Assembly: GCA_019113005.1 (NCBI GenBank)
Contig: DXIE01000018.1
Span: 1 to 64,000, forward strand
Origin: Candidatus Butyricicoccus avistercoris
Lineage (GTDB): Bacteria; Bacillota; Clostridia; Oscillospirales; Butyricicoccaceae
Reading direction: 5' to 3'
DNA: 64,000 nucleotides
The notes beneath the pieces were generated by a model, which did not search any database, was not told where the DNA came from, and saw only the letters and a program-made list of their open reading frames with translations. This document shows positions 44,394-54,067 of this stretch, piece by piece. Every line of letters starts with the position of its first letter. The first letter of the stretch is position 1. The translations under genes and the position numbers were made by a program.

Positions 44394-46328
44394 TTATTCA
44401 CTATCTTTTTTATCTAAAGACACTTTATCTTCTGTTTTAACCTGCTCAGCAGTAGGGTTTTGTTCATTAACACCCTCTGGAGTGCGGTTTAACTCCTCAG
44501 CAGATGCAACTGTTGCAGTCTTGTCTGGCACATATTCGCCATTAAAGATTTTAACAAATACATCGCCGTCCATTGTTTCATTGCGAAGCAGATATTCAGC
44601 AACATCATGGAGCTGTTTATCATGGTCAGTGAGAATTTGTACACAGCGTTTATAAGCTTCATCAATAATACGATGAACCTCAGCGTCAATCTCAGCCGCC
44701 TTATCTTCGGAATAACTATGAGTTGCACCAAAGTCACGACCGATAAATACCTCACCGCTATCGCCATAATCAACAGTGCCGATTTTATCACTCATACCAT
44801 AGTTAACAACCATCGCACGAGCCATAGCGGTAGCTTGACGAATATCACCAGATGCACCAGTTGTAATTTCATCAAAGATAAGCTTTTCAGCCACACGACC
44901 ACCAAGAGCAGTTACAATGCTGTCTTCAAAGTAAGACTTTGTTTCAAGACCGCCCTCTTCCTGTGGACGCCACATAGTGAAACCACCTGCACCGCCACGA
45001 GGAATGATGGTAATATAGTGAATTGGGTCAAGAGTACCCATTGCATGGTGAGCGACAGCATGACCTGCCTCATGGTATGCAACAATACGCTTTTTCTTTT
45101 CGCTAACAACACGGCTCTTCTTTTCTGGACCCATTTCAACCTTTAGAAGTGCTTCTTCAATTTCATCATTAGTGATAAGCTTTTTATTTCTTCTAGCAGC
45201 TAATAGTGCCGCCTCATTTAGTAAGTTTTCAAGGTCTGCACCAGTCATACCGACTGTACCCTTAGCGATAGAATTAAAATCAACATCTGGGTCAAACTGC
45301 TTATTTTTTGCATGAACATGCAGAATTTGCTCTCTGCCCTTTACATCAGGAGCACCAACATAAACCTGACGGTCAAAACGTCCTGGTCTTAAAAGTGCTC
45401 TATCGAGAATATCTGGTCGGTTGGTAGCAGCGATAATAATAACGCCTTCATTAGCACCGAAACCGTCCATTTCTACAAGTAACTGGTTGAGAGTCTGTTC
45501 ACGTTCATCGTGACCACCGCCTAAACCAGCACCACGCTGACGACCTACTGCATCAATCTCGTCAATAAATACGATTGCAGGAGAGTTTTTCTTAGCTTGG
45601 TCAAAAAGGTCACGCACACGAGAAGCACCTACACCAACATAAAGCTCAACGAAGTCCGAACCAGAGATAGACAGGAAAGGAACTCCCGCCTCACCAGCAA
45701 CAGCCTTAGCAAGCAGAGTTTTACCAGTACCTGGAGGGCCTACAAGTAACACACCCTTAGGAATTCTTGCTCCGAGGTCAACAAACTTCTTAGGATTTTT
45801 AAGGAATTCTACAATTTCTTGTAGTTCTGCCTTTTCCTCGTCAGCACCAGCTACATCATTAAATGTGACCTTGCGTTTATCGTCCTGAGCAAGTTTAGCT
45901 CTGGCTCTACCAAACTGCATAGGGCCACGACCGCCACCATCTTGCTTATTCATCATAAAGTACCAGAATAAGCCCATCAGCACAAGAATAATAGCATAAG
46001 GAACCATACCCATCCACCAAGGAATTTCACGGGTAGTATAATCAACTTCCTTTAATGTACCATCTTTCTGTTGCTCTAAAATAGTTTCACCTAAATCATA
46101 GTAAAACCAGTTTAAATTTGCGATTGTGTACTGAATTTTACTTCCATCTGTAAGAGTTGCTTTAAGAACATTATCATCAATTTGGAACTCAGCAACTTGC
46201 TTATTATTGAAGTAATCAAGCACATCAGAATACTTTGGCTTTGCAGCACTTTGTTCACGAGTCAAAGCGGCAGTAGCAACTGCAAGCAATAACATTAATA
46301 TAATAAGATAAATGCCAAAGCCTTTCAT
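44394..46328 (-). CDS. ftsH: ATP-dependent zinc metalloprotease FtsH
   Basis: 644 residues from ATG 46328. Two N-terminal membrane segments flank an extracytoplasmic domain. AAA domain with [23 protein letters not shown] and the second region of homology; protease HEAGH zinc motif in [13 protein letters not shown]. It degrades misfolded and regulatory membrane proteins. A TTG 12 bases upstream (46340) has an equally plausible ribosome binding site (AAGGAAGG). It is at the end of gdpP-rplI-dnaB-tilS-hpt-ftsH, preserving the tilS-hpt-ftsH order of Bacillus. Confidence 0.96.
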   Translation of the reverse strand: MKGFGIYLIILMLLLAVATAALTREQSAAKPKYSDVLDYFNNKQVAEFQIDDNVLKATLTDGSKIQYTIANLNWFYYDLGETILEQQKDGTLKEVDYTTREIPWWMGMVPYAIILVLMGLFWYFMMNKQDGGGRGPMQFGRARAKLAQDDKRKVTFNDVAGADEEKAELQEIVEFLKNPKKFVDLGARIPKGVLLVGPPGTGKTLLAKAVAGEAGVPFLSISGSDFVELYVGVGASRVRDLFDQAKKNSPAIVFIDEIDAVGRQRGAGLGGGHDEREQTLNQLLVEMDGFGANEGVIIIAATNRPDILDRALLRPGRFDRQVYVGAPDVKGREQILHVHAKNKQFDPDVDFNSIAKGTVGMTGADLENLLNEAALLAARRNKKLITNDEIEEALLKVEMGPEKKSRVVSEKKKRIVAYHEAGHAVAHHAMGTLDPIHYITIIPRGGAGGFTMWRPQEEGGLETKSYFEDSIVTALGGRVAEKLIFDEITTGASGDIRQATAMARAMVVNYGMSDKIGTVDYGDSGEVFIGRDFGATHSYSEDKAAEIDAEVHRIIDEAYKRCVQILTDHDKQLHDVAEYLLRNETMDGDVFVKIFNGEYVPDKTATVASAEELNRTPEGVNEQNPTAEQVKTEDKVSLDKKDSE

Positions 46329-46377
46329 TTTACCTTTCAATCAGGGACACCTTCCTTTTCTCAGCTAAAATTTAGAT

Positions 46378-46421
46378 ATATCAGCTGTATTTAGCATTTG
46401 CAAAAAAGCAAATACTGATAT
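46378..46421 (-). repeat. Nested inverted repeats between hpt and ftsH
   Basis: Outer arms ATATCAG (46378-46384) and CTGATAT (46415-46421); inner arms ATTTGC (46396-46401) and GCAAAT (46408-46413) around an A6 loop. It starts right at the hpt stop. No T-run follows on the minus strand, so termination is unlikely. Confidence 0.6.
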
Positions 46422-46961
46422 TTATCCGCCATAAACCTCCGGTTTGAGTATGCCAATATATGGCAAGTTGCGGTAACGCTCTGCATAGTCAAGACCATAA
46501 CCAACAACAAACTCATCTGGGATTTCAAAGCCTAAATAATCAATAGGTACTTCCACCTTATGACGCTCTGGCTTACTTAGCAGAGTGCATAAACGAATGG
46601 AATTTGCACCACGAGCTTTGAGGATTTTCATAAGATAGTTTAATGTTACGCCACTATCAAGTATATCCTCAACAATGATAAGGTCACGACCTTCGATTTT
46701 CTGACCTATATCCTTAATAATCTGTACTTCACCACTGGTTTTAGTGCCATTACCATAGCTTGAAACAACCATAAAATCAATATTACAAGGAATTTCGATT
46801 TTACGGGTAAGGTCAGCCATAAAGATATAACTACCCTTTAAAACACTGATAATAAGTGGATTTTTTCCTCTATAATCAGCGGTAATTCTTGCACCTAACT
46901 CAGCGACTTTATCAGTAAGCTGCTGCTCTGTAAATAAAATTTCTTTCATATCGTTTTTCAT
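46422..46961 (-). CDS. hpt: Hypoxanthine phosphoribosyltransferase
   Basis: 179 residues. The PRPP-binding motif LIIVEDILDSGVTLNYL is near 100-116; an N-terminal IISVLKGSYIFMADL and the C-terminal VGYGLDYAERYRNLPYIGIL are family hallmarks. It salvages hypoxanthine and guanine. It lies 6 bases downstream of tilS, which ends at 46968. AAGGGG precedes the ATG. Confidence 0.96.
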   Translation of the reverse strand: MKNDMKEILFTEQQLTDKVAELGARITADYRGKNPLIISVLKGSYIFMADLTRKIEIPCNIDFMVVSSYGNGTKTSGEVQIIKDIGQKIEGRDLIIVEDILDSGVTLNYLMKILKARGANSIRLCTLLSKPERHKVEVPIDYLGFEIPDEFVVGYGLDYAERYRNLPYIGILKPEVYGG

Positions 46962-46967
46962 TTTGGA

Positions 46968-48314
46968 CTACCCCTTAATTTTGATTTCCAAGATTTCGCC
47001 ATCAGCTGGTTTTCTGCTTATATCTATACCGATATTTTGCACTGCAATAACACCGTTTTTATCAGCTATAACAATCAGCTTATCACGTTTATCTGCTGGA
47101 ATCTTCTTTTCTATTAATAATTTTTTAAGCGTCTTACTGCCAGACTTTTCACTCAGTCGAATTTTATCGCCTGTTTGCCTTTTTCGCAAAACGCAAGATT
47201 GCATATCTATTGTATCACAGTCAACATAAAAAGTATTGAATGTTTTGTAAAAAACATAATTTTTTTTATATTTTCTAATAGTGATATTTACATCATTTAT
47301 ATTCTGCCCGTTATCTATAAGATTTTCAAGTAAAATTTCTTTAACTTCTTGTGAATTTTGATTTATTTTACGCTCAATTTTAATGTTTTCATACTCACGT
47401 TTAGCAATAAAATCAGCTGGAAGTGAAATTCTAGCCGAAGGGTTATTATTTTTGAGCAAACTTTCCAGTGCAGTAATATGTTTTGAGTTAAACTCATGCA
47501 TAGGAACACCTGCATTTTTACAAAGCATTTTAAGCATTCTATGCTTTATAGCTGTATGAGTGTTATTAAAAACCCAAACTTTAAAGCCATCTTTAGTTTT
47601 AGCTCTTTCAAGTTCCATTTTAGCATTTGTTTCGAGAAAATCTTCTTCTTCTCTGAGCCTAAATGCTAAATTAACTGCTGCCTTTTCAGCCTGTGAATTT
47701 ATATTTTTGAGAACAGGCACAATCTGACTTCTGATTTTATTTCTTGTGTAATCATCGGTTAGATTTGTGCTGTCAGTCACAAAATCTTGATTTAAACTCT
47801 GTAAAAAGTTTTCGATTTCCTCTCTTGTTAGAGAAATAAGCGGTCTTATAATATTGCCTCTTACAGGTGGTATTGAGCAAAGCCCCGTAAGTCCTGTACC
47901 TCTTGCAAGATGAAAAATCATAGTTTCTATTGTATCACTCGCACTGTGAGCAGTTGCAATTTTTTGACCTTCAGCCACATTATCAAAAAATTTATATCTT
48001 ATTTCCCTTGCGGCTGTTTCTGTGCTTTGCTTAGAGTTTTTAGCATACTCAGCTATATTTTCACGCTTTATAACAAGCTCAATATTTAACTTATCACAAA
48101 GATTTTTGCAAAAATATTCATCTCTGTCTGCTTCATCACCACGCAAACAATGATTTAAATGACAAGCTCTGACTTTATAACCTAGTTTATAAAGTGATAA
48201 TAAAAGAGCAACTGAATCTGCACCACCTGAAAGACCTACAAGCACAGTTTCATTTTCCCCTAGCATAGAAAATCTATCAATATTATCCTTGACTTGTTTT
48301 AAAAAACTATCCAT
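46968..48314 (-). CDS. tilS: tRNA(Ile)-lysidine synthase
   Basis: 448 residues from ATG 48314, which overlaps the dnaB stop by 8 bases; the frame extending to 48401 is inside dnaB. PP-loop motif LVGLSGGADSVALLLSL at about 24-40, then HLNHCLRGDEADRDE and the substrate-binding middle; the C-terminal TilS domain ends near 448. It converts C34 of tRNA-Ile to lysidine, essential for AUA decoding. AGGATAG upstream serves as ribosome binding site. Confidence 0.94.
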   Translation of the reverse strand: MDSFLKQVKDNIDRFSMLGENETVLVGLSGGADSVALLLSLYKLGYKVRACHLNHCLRGDEADRDEYFCKNLCDKLNIELVIKRENIAEYAKNSKQSTETAAREIRYKFFDNVAEGQKIATAHSASDTIETMIFHLARGTGLTGLCSIPPVRGNIIRPLISLTREEIENFLQSLNQDFVTDSTNLTDDYTRNKIRSQIVPVLKNINSQAEKAAVNLAFRLREEEDFLETNAKMELERAKTKDGFKVWVFNNTHTAIKHRMLKMLCKNAGVPMHEFNSKHITALESLLKNNNPSARISLPADFIAKREYENIKIERKINQNSQEVKEILLENLIDNGQNINDVNITIRKYKKNYVFYKTFNTFYVDCDTIDMQSCVLRKRQTGDKIRLSEKSGSKTLKKLLIEKKIPADKRDKLIVIADKNGVIAVQNIGIDISRKPADGEILEIKIKG

Positions 48315-49635
48315 GTATTCTATCCTGACTTGAGAAAGTTGTATATTGACCAATCCACTGCAAATATACTGAACCTGTCGCACCATGACGATTTTTAGCA
48401 ATAATAATTTCGGCTACATTTTTATGTTCACTTTCGTCATTATAATAATCATCACGGTAAATAAACATAACAATATCAGCATCTTGTTCGATTGCACCCG
48501 ATTCACGCAAATCTGAAAGCATAGGTTTTTTATCTGCTCTTTGTTCGGCTGCACGGGAAAGCTGAGAAAGACAAACGACAGGAACGTTTAGTTCTTTTGC
48601 CATAATTTTAAGACTTCGGGATATTTCGGCAACTTCCTGCGTACGATTATCATTTCGTTTTCCAGACTGCATAAGCTGAAGATAATCTATAACAATAAGT
48701 CCTAATCCATCGCCCAAACGTCTGCATTTAGCCTTGATTTCAGCAACAGTGATTGCAGGGTTATCATCAACATAAATTCTAGTTTTAGCAAGTGCATTTG
48801 TCGCACGAGCTATTTTAATCCAATCATCTTCACCTAAATTACCAGTTTTAAGCTTTTGTGACTCTATAAGAGCCTCACTTGCTAAAAATCGGCTTGCGAG
48901 CTGGTCTTTGCTCATTTCAAGCTGAAATACAACAACATCTTTTTTACAGGCTTTTGCCGCATTAAGTGCAATATTTAGTGCGAAAGCGGTTTTACCCATA
49001 CCTGGACGAGCAGCAACTAAAATTAAATCTGATTTATTAAGTCCAGTTAAAGCGTAATCTAAATCTTTAAACCCGGTTGATATACCAGAGATATCACTAT
49101 CTGAACGACTTCTCTCATCGAGCTGTTCATATAAGTCCATAATTACACTTTTAATATGGCTTAAACCCTTAATTTCTCTGCCTTGACGCACATTATATAT
49201 TTTTTGTTCGGCAAGTTCAGCAAGCTCTGATGCTGAACCTTCCTCAGAAAGAGCAAGTCTTTCAATTTCTGCACCAGCCGTAGCAATAGCTCTTAACATA
49301 CTTTTATCACGAACAATAGATGCATATTCTCTAACACCTGCTGATGTTGGAGTAAGCTCCATAAGCTGCATAAGATATGCACGACCACCAGCCTCATCAT
49401 AAAAGCCTGCACTTTTTAACTGGTCAAGCACAGTTACTGCATCAATTCTCATTGCATGATTAAACATAGAGTAAATGGTCTCAAAAATGTGGCGATTTTC
49501 CTCTATATAAAAATCCTCTGGTCTTAGCTGTTCAATGACTGTCGGCACACACTCGGGGTCGATAAGCATAGAGCCAATAACTGCCTGTTCTGCCTCAGTG
49601 CTTTGTGGCATTTGTCTTGAAAGTAATTCGTCCAT
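48307..49635 (-). CDS. dnaB: Replicative DNA helicase DnaB
   Basis: 442 residues from ATG 49635 (GAGGAAA about 10 nt upstream); the frame to 49677 is rejected. N-terminal hexamerisation domain (MPQSTEAEQAVIGSML), linker, RecA-like motor with Walker A ARPGMGKTAFA, LIVIDYLQLM and SRAAEQRADKKPMLSDLRESGAIEQDAD. It unwinds DNA at the fork. rplI lies just upstream in transcription, as in many Firmicutes (gdpP-rplI-dnaB). Confidence 0.97.
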   Translation of the reverse strand: MDELLSRQMPQSTEAEQAVIGSMLIDPECVPTVIEQLRPEDFYIEENRHIFETIYSMFNHAMRIDAVTVLDQLKSAGFYDEAGGRAYLMQLMELTPTSAGVREYASIVRDKSMLRAIATAGAEIERLALSEEGSASELAELAEQKIYNVRQGREIKGLSHIKSVIMDLYEQLDERSRSDSDISGISTGFKDLDYALTGLNKSDLILVAARPGMGKTAFALNIALNAAKACKKDVVVFQLEMSKDQLASRFLASEALIESQKLKTGNLGEDDWIKIARATNALAKTRIYVDDNPAITVAEIKAKCRRLGDGLGLIVIDYLQLMQSGKRNDNRTQEVAEISRSLKIMAKELNVPVVCLSQLSRAAEQRADKKPMLSDLRESGAIEQDADIVMFIYRDDYYNDESEHKNVAEIIIAKNRHGATGSVYLQWIGQYTTFSSQDRIHG

Positions 49636-49665
49636 TTTTACTTTTCCTCTAAACTTAAAAATGGA

Positions 49666-49702
49666 GAATGGGTACACGAAAATTTGCTGCGTGTGCCCAT
49701 TC
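49666..49702 (-). terminator. Hairpin between rplI and dnaB (possible attenuator)
   Basis: GAATGGGTACACG (49666-49678) and CGTGTGCCCATTC (49690-49702) pair over 13 positions with one mismatch; on the minus strand TCCATTTTTAAG follows. It lies 11 bases past the rplI stop, before dnaB. The T-run is offset, so partial termination or mRNA stabilisation is likely. Confidence 0.55.
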
Positions 49703-49713
49703 CCTTAAAACAA

Positions 49714-50160
49714 TTAGATTTCAACTACCTGCACATGAATTTCGCCTGTAATTTCAGTATATAACTTAGCCTTAACATTGTAAGTACCAAAGGACTTAAT
49801 ATGCTCATCAAGCACAATTTTATTCTTAGCGATTTCAATACCATGCTGTTTTTTGAGTTCTTCTGAAATTTCCTTAGCAGTTACAGCACCGAATAAACGA
49901 CCGCCGGCACCGCCTTTTGCACGAATTTCAACTTTTAACTCCTTTAATTTTTCTGCGGTATCCTTTGCAGCTTGCTTTTCAAGAGCAATTCTGCGAGCCT
50001 GAGCCTCATCAGCCTGACGCTTTAAGTTTAAATTATCAGCTGTTGCAAGGTCTGCAAGACCACGAGGAAGAAGAAAATTTCTGCCATAGCCTTCGCTTAC
50101 TTCTATTAAATCGCCTTTTTTACCTTTGCCTTTAACATCTGCTTTTAAAATAACTTTCAT
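49714..50160 (-). CDS. rplI: 50S ribosomal protein L9
   Basis: 148 residues, the usual length, from ATG 50160 (GGAGG 11 nt upstream). N-terminal domain [21 protein letters not shown] with [14 protein letters not shown], a long connecting helix, and the C-terminal rRNA-binding domain. It binds 23S rRNA. It sits between gdpP and dnaB. Confidence 0.97.
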   Translation of the reverse strand: MKVILKADVKGKGKKGDLIEVSEGYGRNFLLPRGLADLATADNLNLKRQADEAQARRIALEKQAAKDTAEKLKELKVEIRAKGGAGGRLFGAVTAKEISEELKKQHGIEIAKNKIVLDEHIKSFGTYNVKAKLYTEITGEIHVQVVEI

Positions 50161-50182
50161 GATTAAAAAATCCTCCATTTAC

Positions 50183-52180
50183 TTATAGTTTGTCTTTTCT
50201 GTCGTCCTCTCCCAAATACTCACTTATAGCATCAAGGAGTCTTGGTTCAGCTTCTTCTAGGCTTGTATTTCTAAGTTGAGCACCAGCTGAGGTTATATTA
50301 CCTCCGCCACCTAACTTTTCCATAACAATTTGCACATTAACTTGTCCAAAAGAACGAGCAGAAACAATAGTATCATTTTCCGACTGAAAAGCTACAACGC
50401 TTGCTCTAACACCTATAATATTAAGCAGTGAATCTGCTGCAATAGCAGCTAAAGCTCTATCTTGTATATCTTCATCGGAAATTGCCAAAATAATGCCACC
50501 TCCACAGTCTTTAGCAGAGGAAATAACCCTTTGACACTGCATGTATTCTTCAAGTGTAGACTGAAATAACTTCTTAACAGCTACCATTTCAGCACCAGCA
50601 CGTTTTAAATATGCAGCAGCCTCAAATGTTCTAACACCAGTCTTGATAGAAAATCCTTTTGTATCAAGATATATGCCTGCAAGCAAACATTCTGCTTCTT
50701 CTTTGCTAACATCGCTTGACTGAACCATATACTGTAAAAGTTCACATACAAGCTCTGATGCAGAAGATGCATAAGGTTCATGAAGATTTAATGCAAAATT
50801 TTCAATATAACTTGCAGCACGTCTATGATGGTCAATAACAGCAACTTTATTTATAGACTGAAGCAGTGGAAGTGACTCGACATAATCAGGTCTATTAGTA
50901 TCTACAACAATAAGAAGTGTATTATAGTCACATAATACCATTGCATCATCTGGTTCTATAAATAAGTTTTCGTTACCTTCTTTATTTTCTATTTTAGATA
51001 TAAGCTCTTTTGCAAGACTTTTTTCCTTACGAACAACAATATTAACTGGTTTACCATGAGTTTTTACAGCACATGCCATACCAACAGCAGCACCTACTGA
51101 GTCCATATCACTTGTTTGATGACCCATAATCATAACACGAGAAGATTCTCTTATAAGCTGCATAAGTGCATTAGCAACCACTCTAGATTTAACTTTAGTA
51201 CGTTTTTCCAATTCTTTAGATAGTCCACCAAAAAATTCGAAATTATATTTTGTTTTAATAACCGCTTGGTCACCGCCACGGGAAAGAGCCATGTCAAGTG
51301 CAACACCAGCATAATGAAAACATTCGGAGAAATTTTCGCCTTCACTGCCAATACCTATTGAAAGTGTCGCCACAACACCTGCACGGCTTTGAATAGTTCT
51401 AACATCATCTAATACACTGAATTTTTTGCTTGCAAGTTTAGATAAATCTCCGCTTTCAAGCACAAAAATATATTTATCTCTATCATATTTTCTAAGCAGT
51501 GAACGACTATCTTTTGCCCATTGTGCGATTTTTCTATCAATTTCAGCAAGTATACTTGATTTTTCTGAATCAGTGGCACTTTTAGTCAGTTCCTCATAGT
51601 TATCAATACAAATTATAGAAACTATTGGTCTACTTAGTGTATAACGTTCCCTGCAATGTATATAGTCTGTACAAGGCACAAAATACAAAACAAGCAGAAT
51701 TTCTTCCTGTTCATTGACTATGCTGCCATATACCCAGAAGTAATTATCATCAACTTTAAGTTCTCCTGAGTATTTAGACTCACCGTCTGCAAGCCACTGA
51801 GTATCAAAATCGGGAGCAATATCACGAAAGTTTTCATTTGGAGCACAGTCCCAATGACCTGTTGCCTCACAAAAGGCATCATTTGCCCAAAGAATTTCAT
51901 TTGTTGAAGCTCTAACAATTACAGTTGGCAATGGAAAGTCAACTATTGATGAACGAGATGAATGTCCTGCATCAAGTGTAACACCTTGTAAATAACGCAT
52001 CATTTCGGTTCTGCGAAGTCTTTCTCTTTGACGATATATTAAATACATCATAAGACATAGTACAATGCCTACCGAGGACATAACAGGGGAAACATAGGCA
52101 CAGGATAATGCAAACAGCAGGAATATGGCAAAATAAAAATGATATCCTGGCTGAATAATTCTTTTCAGCTTTTTATCCAT
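50183..52180 (-). CDS. gdpP: Cyclic-di-AMP phosphodiesterase GdpP (YybT)
   Basis: 665 residues. Two N-terminal membrane segments (about 12-52), a PAS-like domain (about 80-160), a degenerate GGDEF-type domain (about 180-305) and a DHH/DHHA1 phosphodiesterase (about 345-665). DHH motifs seen: GHQTSDMDSVGAA, VDTNRPDYVES, DHHRRAAS, and GGGGNITSAGAQL near the end. It cleaves c-di-AMP to pApA at the membrane, controlling wall and potassium homeostasis. First gene of the gdpP-rplI-dnaB-tilS-hpt-ftsH run. GGAGG lies 9 nt before the ATG. Confidence 0.95.
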   Translation of the reverse strand: MDKKLKRIIQPGYHFYFAIFLLFALSCAYVSPVMSSVGIVLCLMMYLIYRQRERLRRTEMMRYLQGVTLDAGHSSRSSIVDFPLPTVIVRASTNEILWANDAFCEATGHWDCAPNENFRDIAPDFDTQWLADGESKYSGELKVDDNYFWVYGSIVNEQEEILLVLYFVPCTDYIHCRERYTLSRPIVSIICIDNYEELTKSATDSEKSSILAEIDRKIAQWAKDSRSLLRKYDRDKYIFVLESGDLSKLASKKFSVLDDVRTIQSRAGVVATLSIGIGSEGENFSECFHYAGVALDMALSRGGDQAVIKTKYNFEFFGGLSKELEKRTKVKSRVVANALMQLIRESSRVMIMGHQTSDMDSVGAAVGMACAVKTHGKPVNIVVRKEKSLAKELISKIENKEGNENLFIEPDDAMVLCDYNTLLIVVDTNRPDYVESLPLLQSINKVAVIDHHRRAASYIENFALNLHEPYASSASELVCELLQYMVQSSDVSKEEAECLLAGIYLDTKGFSIKTGVRTFEAAAYLKRAGAEMVAVKKLFQSTLEEYMQCQRVISSAKDCGGGIILAISDEDIQDRALAAIAADSLLNIIGVRASVVAFQSENDTIVSARSFGQVNVQIVMEKLGGGGNITSAGAQLRNTSLEEAEPRLLDAISEYLGEDDRKDKL

Positions 52181-52219
52181 AAAGCCCAGACCTCCTCTAT
52201 ATACAAATTAACACCATAT

Positions 52220-52248
52220 AGTATAGCATTTTGCCCTTATCAACGCAA
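52220..52248 (-). promoter_or_regulatory. Sigma-A promoter of gdpP operon
   Basis: TTGCGT (52243-52248), 17 bp, TATACT (52220-52225) on the minus strand, with an extended -10 TGC; a second overlapping TTGATA-N17-TATATG pair exists. Start codon about 40 bases further. Confidence 0.65.
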
Positions 52249-52372
52249 GCAAATTGTATTATTAAAAATATAGATATAATTTTTTTGCTTATTTTTAATT
52301 TTTGATTGATATTTGATTTTAATTATGTTACTGTATTTTTGATAAATTTTCCCTTTAAAGGAGGATATTAAA

Positions 52373-52744
52373 ATGCAGTTTCGTTTTGCACACAATAATT
52401 TTAATGTAAAGGATTTAGACGTTTCACTTGAGTTTTATAAAAAAGCTCTTGATTTAAAAGAAGTACGCCGTATTACTCCAGAAGACGGTTCATTTATTAT
52501 TGTTTATTTATCTGATGGCGTGAGTGAGCATAATTTAGAGCTTACATGGCTTCGTGATTGGGACAGAGCTTATAATCTGGGTGATAATGAGTTCCACTTA
52601 GCACTTGTTGTAGATGATTTCGAGGCTGCACATAAGCGTCACAAGGAAATGGGCTGTATTTGCTTTGAAAACGAGGCAATGGGCATTTATTTTATATCTG
52701 ACCCAGATGGATATTGGGTAGAAATTATACCTAGCAAAAAATAA
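52373..52744 (+). CDS. Glyoxalase/VOC-fold metalloenzyme (GloA-like)
   Basis: 123 residues. The N-terminal FAHNNFNVKDLDVSLEFYKKALDLKEV resembles lactoylglutathione lyase GloA, and the second half ends YFISDPDGYWVEIIPSK, with putative metal ligands His (near 8), Glu (near 58), His (near 75) and Glu (near 118). It probably isomerises a thiol-methylglyoxal adduct or a related substrate. It is divergent from gdpP and monocistronic. AAAGGAGG lies upstream. Confidence 0.85.
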   Translation: MQFRFAHNNFNVKDLDVSLEFYKKALDLKEVRRITPEDGSFIIVYLSDGVSEHNLELTWLRDWDRAYNLGDNEFHLALVVDDFEAAHKRHKEMGCICFENEAMGIYFISDPDGYWVEIIPSKK

Positions 52745-52756
52745 ATTTTGTAGTTT

Positions 52757-52790
52757 AGAAAACCCTTAATTTTAAGGGTTTTCTTTTTTT
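52757..52790 (+). terminator. Terminator after glyoxalase gene
   Basis: AGAAAACCCTTAA (52757-52769) and TTAAGGGTTTTCT (52772-52784), a 13-bp stem, followed by a T7 tract at 52784-52790. Confidence 0.93.
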
Positions 52791-52835
52791 ATTCTGATAA
52801 AGAATTATGTCGAAAAAGTGTAACCAAATTTTTAT

Positions 52836-52864
52836 TTTACTTTTTAAATATTATGTGTTATAAT
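52836..52864 (+). promoter_or_regulatory. Sigma-A promoter of SLH-domain protein
   Basis: TTTACT (52836-52841), 17 bp, TATAAT (52859-52864) with extended TG. The start codon is 56 bases downstream, after AAAGGAGG. Confidence 0.7.
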
Positions 52865-52920
52865 ATTGAAGTCATTTTTTACTCTACACATCATTTAAAC
52901 CAAAGGAGGTTCATTTTATT

Positions 52921-53973
52921 ATGAATAAGAAACTGATTGCAACGGTGCTTTCGACAACAGTTCTCTGCTCTGCCCTAGTGAATGCTTCAGCGACAGATGT
53001 GATTGAGCAGAACGGCATTGTATATGCCCCAGACCATTCTGTATTTTTTGTAGATGTAAACGATGGTTACTCTTGGGCATTACAATCCATAGACTATCTT
53101 GCAAATGCAGGCATTATAAAAGGAAAAGAACACTGCGTTTATGATGCAGATGCCGATTTGACAAGAGCAGATTTTATAACTATGCTTAGCAGAGCATATA
53201 ATATGACAAATTATGCAAACGACAACAATTTTGCAGATGTAGAAAAAGATAAATATTACACTTCAGCTGTAAGTGCTGCAAAAAATTTAGGCATTGTATC
53301 TGGTGATGAAAATGGAAACTTTAATCCAGAAGCTCCACTTACAAGACAAGATGCAATAGTTATACTAAAAAATACACTAGAAAAAACAGGCATCACTTTC
53401 AACAAACAAGCTCTTAAATCTTATGAAGATACTGCGGATATAGCTTCCTATGCAGCAGATGCAGTTTGGGCACTTACACACTCAAAGGTGGTTTGCGGAA
53501 ATGATGGCAAACTACTGCCAAAGGATACAATTTCACGAGCAGAAGTTGCGGTTTTACTTTATCGCTCACTTATGCTTGACAAAAATGGTCTTGGCGAGCC
53601 AATTTATATAGAAAATCCTGATGTAATAAATCTTTGTGTAGGCGATGAGTTTTATCCTAATGTAAAAATCACAAACTACACAGACGGTCAAACTTTTGCA
53701 GGGCTTTATAATTGCTCGAAACTCTATGGTCAAGGCGAAGAATTTTATGCCGAAATTAACGAGAGTGCAAAAATGGACGATAATATTTCTTGGAACAATG
53801 GGATTTTATCTGTAAATGGTGAAGTTGTTGATGTAGCAGAAGACATGACTTCTATATGCATTGACCCTTACAGCTTACTTTCCAATGAGCCAATATCAAC
53901 TGGCAACGAATATAAAAATGCTACTGCCTCCATTCAAGATGGAATTGTAACTGCAATCTATTATTCAAAATAA
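52921..53973 (+). CDS. Secreted SLH-domain (cell-surface) protein
   Basis: 350 residues with a clear signal peptide (about 1-24, cleavage after ASA). Three S-layer homology units follow at about 46-100, 102-158 and 165-215, each with the WxxxxIxxxxxxGIIxG / LTRADFxxML pattern. The last ~125 residues are unlike any domain I recognise, with aspartate/asparagine-rich loops. SLH triads bind pyruvylated wall polymers, so the protein is anchored outside. Role of the C-terminal part is unknown. AAAGGAGG 9 nt before ATG. Confidence 0.9.
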   Translation: MNKKLIATVLSTTVLCSALVNASATDVIEQNGIVYAPDHSVFFVDVNDGYSWALQSIDYLANAGIIKGKEHCVYDADADLTRADFITMLSRAYNMTNYANDNNFADVEKDKYYTSAVSAAKNLGIVSGDENGNFNPEAPLTRQDAIVILKNTLEKTGITFNKQALKSYEDTADIASYAADAVWALTHSKVVCGNDGKLLPKDTISRAEVAVLLYRSLMLDKNGLGEPIYIENPDVINLCVGDEFYPNVKITNYTDGQTFAGLYNCSKLYGQGEEFYAEINESAKMDDNISWNNGILSVNGEVVDVAEDMTSICIDPYSLLSNEPISTGNEYKNATASIQDGIVTAIYYSK

Positions 53974-53977
53974 TAAA

Positions 53978-54009
53978 AAAAACGTGTGCTTTAATGGCAC
54001 ACGTTTTTT
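53978..54009 (+). terminator. Terminator after SLH protein gene
   Basis: AAAAACGTGTGC (53978-53989) and GCACACGTTTTT (53997-54008), a 12-bp stem with 7-nt loop and T6 tail. Confidence 0.93.
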
Positions 54010-54018
54010 ATGGTCAAA

Positions 54019-54048
54019 AAATGCTCTGCCTAAAAAGACAGAGCATTT
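54019..54048 (-). terminator. Terminator after rpsT
   Basis: AAATGCTCTG (54019-54028) and CAGAGCATTT (54039-54048) pair perfectly; on the minus strand T6 follows (TTTTTTGACC). It starts 20 bases past the rpsT stop. Confidence 0.9.
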
Positions 54049-54067
54049 AATATCCTATGCTTTTAAA

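Noticed and set aside
44607..45146. 179-residue plus-strand frame antisense to ftsH
   Set aside because: It is a shadow frame of a strongly conserved gene, without ribosome binding site or family resemblance.
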